From NCBI GenBank assembly GCA_964019135.1, contig OZ025249.1, positions 8,916,039-8,980,038 on the forward strand: 64,000 nucleotides of DNA. Direction: 5' to 3'. The position numbers and the translations under genes are program-made. Positions 59,499 through 64,000 of this stretch are shown here, in pieces (position 1 is the first letter of the stretch; each line of letters opens with the position of its first letter). A model generated the notes under the pieces. It was not told the origin of the DNA, searched no databases, and saw nothing but the letters and a program-made list of their open reading frames with translations. The stretch is from Arenicola marina. Lineage: Eukaryota > Annelida > Polychaeta > Arenicolidae.

Positions 59499-61656
59499 GT
59501 AAGTGCTTCTGTTTTATATTTGGAATCATATCCGCAGGAAGACTTTCGCTAGGTGACCTAAAGGCACCTGTGTTATTTATTGCTCGACAGATTGGGGCAG
59601 ACAGCCGGTGAGAACCAATATGAAATTAAAACTATGAACGTTGTAGCGATGTTCCCGATTTTCTGTCCTAACTTTCAATGGTGAAGCGAATTTCTGAAAA
59701 ATCCTGTGATCTTGACCTTTACCTACATAGTCCATCTACGAGCCTGACGATGGCCATTGCGCATCATTTTGTGACTTTGTTAGTCCATATCTGTAGGCGG
59801 TCGATGGTTATCGCGTTACGTAAATATTTAACTCGTTATTGTTGTTTCTGTTTTGTACCTTAAGCCTGAGGCCATTTGGTTATAAATAAATTAAACCTAA
59901 ACGTTACGTTACATAGGGGCGCAAAAGACGTAACCAATCCTTGAACAGACAAAAATCGAAGACGTTCGTCTTGACAAGTGGCGCAAGGGGTCGTACCATA
60001 GCGATATTATAAACGATTATTATGATATTGGTAATTTCAAGATTAACTGCGATTAATGGTTGTTTCTCATACATGAATGGACCTAATCTGGTACCTTATA
60101 TCTTGACACAAGTTAGACAATACCGCTAGAAGTGTCATAAAGTGGTTAATCTCGTATGAAATATAATGCGACCCCCCCCCCCCTCCTAATGTGCAATGGG
60201 GTCTGGAGGCCATTGTTAAATCCTTTCAAGGTCATAAGGCGTTTTTGGGGAGGGTCAAGGGTGTATCAGGGTCATGGGATCTTAATCCTTTTCTTTCGTA
60301 TGGGTGTGCCTGGGTAAGATAGGCAAAAATGTGAGCTAAATGTGAGGCAAGGGTCATGTTAGACATAATGATATGAGACAAGGGTCATGTTAAACATAAT
60401 GATGTTAGACAAGGGTCATGTTAAAAAGAAAGATTTTAGACAAGAGTCATGTTAAAGCAGCCATGTGAAATAATGGCCATGTTAAAAACGAACTGCGGGA
60501 TAAGGTTTATCACTCGAACTCTCGCATCGCCGAGAATATGACCCGTACGCGGGAGGAAGGAGGGGGGGGGGGGAGGGCAAAACAATATCGAGTACTACAG
60601 ACGCTGTTCACGAATTGAACCAATAATTGTACAAATAACGATCTCCAAGAATTGCCGACATATAATCGTGAATCACAAAGAATTCCAAGATCATAATCAT
60701 AACCACCCCGCCCCCTCGGCCCCCTCTCCTTCAAGCACATGAGGACCCAAGGAAGGTAAAACTGAGATTCACAATTAGCTGCGGGACTGATGCCTTCGTG
60801 TGTGAGCTGGGTTGGGCTGGCCGGTTGAGGGGTGGTGATGGGGTGTATGCGGTGGGATGGCGGACTTGCCAGACGGTTACCCAAGAACTGTTAGTTCCAA
60901 GCCGCCAGCAACCGCTTACCACGTCCATTAACTCCGCCTAGAGAAGGCCAGTGATGCCATAACTGTCCATGCCCCGCAGTGAGCTCGCAGGGTAGGCCAG
61001 TGAAATTTTAAGCTATGTGAACGTCCTGTGACATTGTCTCCAGGAATGACTTAGTCTAACAGGGGCCGCAAGTCATGTATAGTAATTGGACCACTGATTG
61101 CGTAGGTATCTGTGATTGCGCGGGTATCAGTAGCTGTGCACCAAGCGTAGGGTAATGCAAATAATAAGCAGATCGTATGGAATCTTTCAAAATAGACGTC
61201 AACGTCGCTGTCACACATGAAGGCATCTGGCTGGTAAAAGTTTGGACGCAATTTCATATCAATCAAATCAGATTTCTGAAAATGCGCAATCACTGGTACC
61301 TGCATAATCACTGGTCCACCTTCTATATTGGTCGTGATTGAAACAACATATGTTAAAGATTAGCAGTTATTTAATTGGTCAGCTTAAGGAAGTTCTTGGA
61401 TGAAATCCCATTTACCAATCATTGTTTAATTCGGAAACTCTTCGCGAAAAACCGAAGGAGTGGATACCAATGGAAGAAAATCAAATAATTAAGAATAATG
61501 ATCAAAGCTGTTTTACTCACAAACATATCATATTTTGCATCCACTAACTCTGCTATAGACATGTAACTTAAATAAAAAGGGTAGGCCCTACATGTGGTTT
61601 TATCAGACGTTTTAAATTTCCTCGAACTTCACTCAATATTTTTCACTAATTTACAG
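59499..61656. other. Possible intron or intergenic stretch
   Basis: Between the promoter-like site and the orphan exon I find no internal exon with the phase needed (two bases left over). A degenerate AAGGGTCATGTTAAACATAA repeat lies at 60345-60488. Confidence 0.35.
60345..60488. repeat. Degenerate tandem repeat, about 33 bp x 5
   Basis: Copies of GACAAGGGTCATGTTAAACA followed by TAATGATGTTA-like sequence, increasingly diverged to the right. Confidence 0.7.
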
Positions 61657-61834
61657 GTACGTATTTGCGATGTCTCTTGGGGTCAACATGTGCCTCCACA
61701 GCAAGGCATATCGTATGGGCCGATTTGAGCTTCTAGAGAAGGAGAGACAGATCGGACAACAGGGACCCATCCAGACAGATCTGACAGATGTCCGCTTGCA
61801 TTGTGACCCGGACACACCGACTGTTGGTGGTTGA
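61657..61834 (+). CDS. Orphan terminal coding exon, protein unknown
   Basis: After TTTACAG the exon carries one base of a split codon and 58 codons to TGA at 61832-61834. The product begins YVFAMSLGVNMCLHSKAYRM and continues GRFELLEKERQIGQQG to CDPDTPTVGG. The first dozen residues could end a membrane helix, and a charged tail follows. It looks like genuine protein sequence, but I do not recognise the family. The TCTCGCGAGA promoter 2.2 kb upstream on the same strand is the only candidate start. Missing middle exons mean the gene cannot be completed. Confidence 0.42.
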
Positions 61835-61957
61835 ATCAAGTTTCACCTACCGAAGGGAGAATGCGGGAGGAATGGAAGGGGGGGGCGTGGGGGGTGGGGG
61901 GGGTGCGGACCGAACCTTTACAAGTGCTTGTTCCCTGTTCGAAACTACAAGCGCCAC

Positions 61958-61983
61958 TATATATATATATATATATATATATA
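61958..61983. repeat. (TA)n microsatellite
   Basis: Uninterrupted TA dinucleotides shortly after the orphan exon. Confidence 0.95.
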
Positions 61984-62739
61984 ATGTTTTTATTAGTTAA
62001 CATTGAGTGACCACCTCAACATTTCGGTAATGCAGGTATATGTACAATAGCTCAACAAGTAAATATTGGTCAACAAGAAAAACATGATAACAATAGACAA
62101 ATAGGTATGTTATTACGCTGTTGGTATACTGTGCATGATTACACTGCACCGCAACACTTTTTTAACGTGTGACATAATATTGACACGTATTTCACCCCAC
62201 CCCCTCCACCCTTAAAAAAATAAAGAAAAATAAGCCATCCACAATTCAGACACGCACGGCGTCCATTTATGTAACACAAAGAACGGCTGTAACAATGGAA
62301 GTCTACGCGGGCCCGTCACCCCCCATGCACCCTCCGCTGGATGTCTTGTTCTAGACGCTGCATGTATTCTTGTTATATATAGAACATTCATCAATAACTT
62401 GTCACTGCAAATGACGTCATGATATTTAAGACAACCCAGCATCTGTGTGGCTAGGGTGTCCTAATGTAGACACGAAAGTCAAAATAATGGGGTAATGAGA
62501 CAGGTGGAACTAACTGCGACCATTGAACCTGTCTATATTTATTTATTGTATTTACATATTATTAAATACGTATGTATACCTGCCGTGATCAATGCAATAT
62601 TTGTGTTTTGTACTCTGACTGCCAACGGCTAATGCCTACAGGCCGAGACGGGTCTGGGTGACGTGTTTGAGGGTTGTGAATGCCGTAATTCCCGGGGGGT
62701 ATTTAATACATTACTGAGTTTGGGGGGGTTCTGTGGTAA

Positions 62740-62850
62740 CCCCCCCCCCCTTTTCACCTCCAAAATCCGCTCAGTTGGGGCGTTTTACAACCGCTCGTAA
62801 GCGATATTATTTTCCGTTAATCCGCTCTATGTCGCAACACAGGCTCGGCT
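62740..62850 (+). repeat. Copy of the CCGCTCAGTYGGGGCGTTTTAC family
   Basis: CAAAATCCGCTCAGTTGGGG, then CGTTTTACAACCGC and ATTATTTTCCGTTAATCCGC, resembles 54052-54230 in order and spacing, with only one repeat unit. Confidence 0.6.
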
Positions 62851-62877
62851 TTTTAGGCTCCTGGTCGCAACATATAT

Positions 62878-63065
62878 CGTAGCATATATCATAGTTATAC
62901 AACACAGCATATATCACAGTTATACAACACGGCATATATCACAGTTATACAACACGGCATATATCACAGTTATACAACACAGCATATATCATAGTTATAC
63001 AACACGGCATATATCGCAGTTATACAACACAGCATATATCACAGTTATCCAACACAGCATATGCC
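62878..63065. repeat. 25-bp tandem repeat, about 7-8 units
   Basis: Unit GCATATATCACAGTTATACA plus ACACA, evenly spaced by 25 bases. Confidence 0.9.
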
Positions 63066-64000
63066 GCCATCATTTGTGTGCAGTTATTTGTTATGTAGAA
63101 AAGTGAGTCCCCACCTGTAGGATTATTAACATGCACTCAGTAGAAGTACTTCTTTGTGAGCTGTCTCTTATTTAGTTGCTGTACATTTTGCAGTAAATGG
63201 GATTTCGTGTTTGATACTTGCTCTTTGATGTCGCATGGTGCCGTCTCCGTGCTGCAACCTCGTGAATTTAGGATCATCTTGTTATTCCGACGTAGGGGAA
63301 ACTTTAAGGAATGACCTCAATTTACCTATGTGCTATCAAGCGCCTGTTTGAGTGTAGCTTTCCGGTATATCCGTGCGCTATAGGGGTCTGGCGACATCGA
63401 CACAGATAGTGGCATTTTAGCAAAAAGTGGCACGGAACATCATGAAAAATCGACTTTCGACACTAAAATAATTAAAAAATCGACATTGGATGCTGGATCA
63501 GCCCTTCCACAGCCCATGAATGCATGAGGTAACTACGACAAGACAGTTGTAAACACGTTATCGAATATCCAGGTTAAATAGGGAACTCTTCATTTGGATA
63601 ATGTTCGATGGGTTGAACGAATACTGTCACTTCTGGGCACATCTTGAGCCGAAGATGTCAATGGACAATGGGATAAACGGATGACACACGTTCAGAATCC
63701 TAGGGGATTCGAACGTGCAATTGTTAGTGTGCGGTCGTGTTGACGAGGATATGTTTGTTATTGGTGTCTTGGCCCGTCTTTGTGCACGTGAAGACCAGAT
63801 GGGGACACTTCACCAATCTGATCATAATATATTGCACCTTCCCGTGTCATGTCACTTGTGCTACGTACAGTTATTGATTCTTGCAATTATGGCATAAAGA
63901 TACCCTTTTCAATTGAATAATTATACGATGTGAGTGATGTCTGTGCGTGGGTGGCAAATAGCTATTGATAAATCTAAGTGCCAATGAGTGCCAGTGAGTG
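63066..64000. other. Window end, no gene seen
   Basis: Contains an inverted, diverged copy of the 53.8-kb GTGTCG-rich block at about 63395-63500. GGATTCGAACGTGC at 63707 recalls a tRNA T arm on the minus strand but lacks the rest of a tRNA or SINE. Confidence 0.4.

Noticed and set aside
63700..63730. GGATTCGAACGTGC as a tRNA T arm on the minus strand
   Set aside because: No matching A box, anticodon arm or acceptor stem around it.

Overview
This is animal nuclear DNA: split coding exons with GT-AG introns, several unrelated minisatellites, MITE-like elements, a decayed LINE, SINE-like pieces and many G/C runs. My best guess for the organism is a cephalochordate (amphioxus). The main reason is a minisatellite at 4691-5298 that spans an intron-exon junction and multiplies the splice acceptor. 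That layout is known from amphioxus under the name mirage minisatellites. Another marine invertebrate cannot be excluded.

Region 1 (1-13915, + strand) is the 3' part of a SCYL2/CVAK104-like gene. Fourteen exons join in one frame from the kinase-like C-lobe (APE motif), through a HEAT-type helical region, into a Ser/Arg-rich tail that ends with TAA at 13913-13915. The 5' exons lie before the window. The tail holds ten basophilic-kinase-type R-x-x-S sites over five exons and two exon junctions, plus a clathrin-box match (LLTVD). Its introns hold a 36-bp minisatellite, the acceptor-spanning 32-bp minisatellite and several hairpins, one with a continuous 28-bp stem.

Region 2 (13916-19103) has no recognisable gene. 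It holds SINE-like pieces, a 195-bp MITE inserted in one of them with a 5-bp target-site duplication, a 409-bp MITE with an 8-bp target-site duplication, and a cluster of housekeeping-type promoter motifs near 17.45 kb.

Region 3 (19104-40982) is one segment present twice in direct tandem (19104-30377 and 30378-40982). Each copy carries a LINE 3' fragment, a long palindrome, several MITEs and a 48-bp minisatellite (about 74 units in the first copy, 58 in the second). The long open frames in these arrays follow from a repeat length divisible by three and are not good gene evidence. A pyrimidine-rich satellite continues to about 42.13 kb.

Region 4 (42.1-64 kb) is mostly unique intergenic sequence. 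It has a 78-bp minisatellite (47.1-47.9 kb), an orphan terminal coding exon (48225-48386), a TCTCGCGAGA-type promoter with a nearby donor (59.47 kb), a second orphan terminal exon (61657-61834), and shorter tandem repeats. I recognise no rRNA, functional tRNA or CRISPR. Apart from the SCYL2-like gene, no gene here can be joined from more than one exon by eye.
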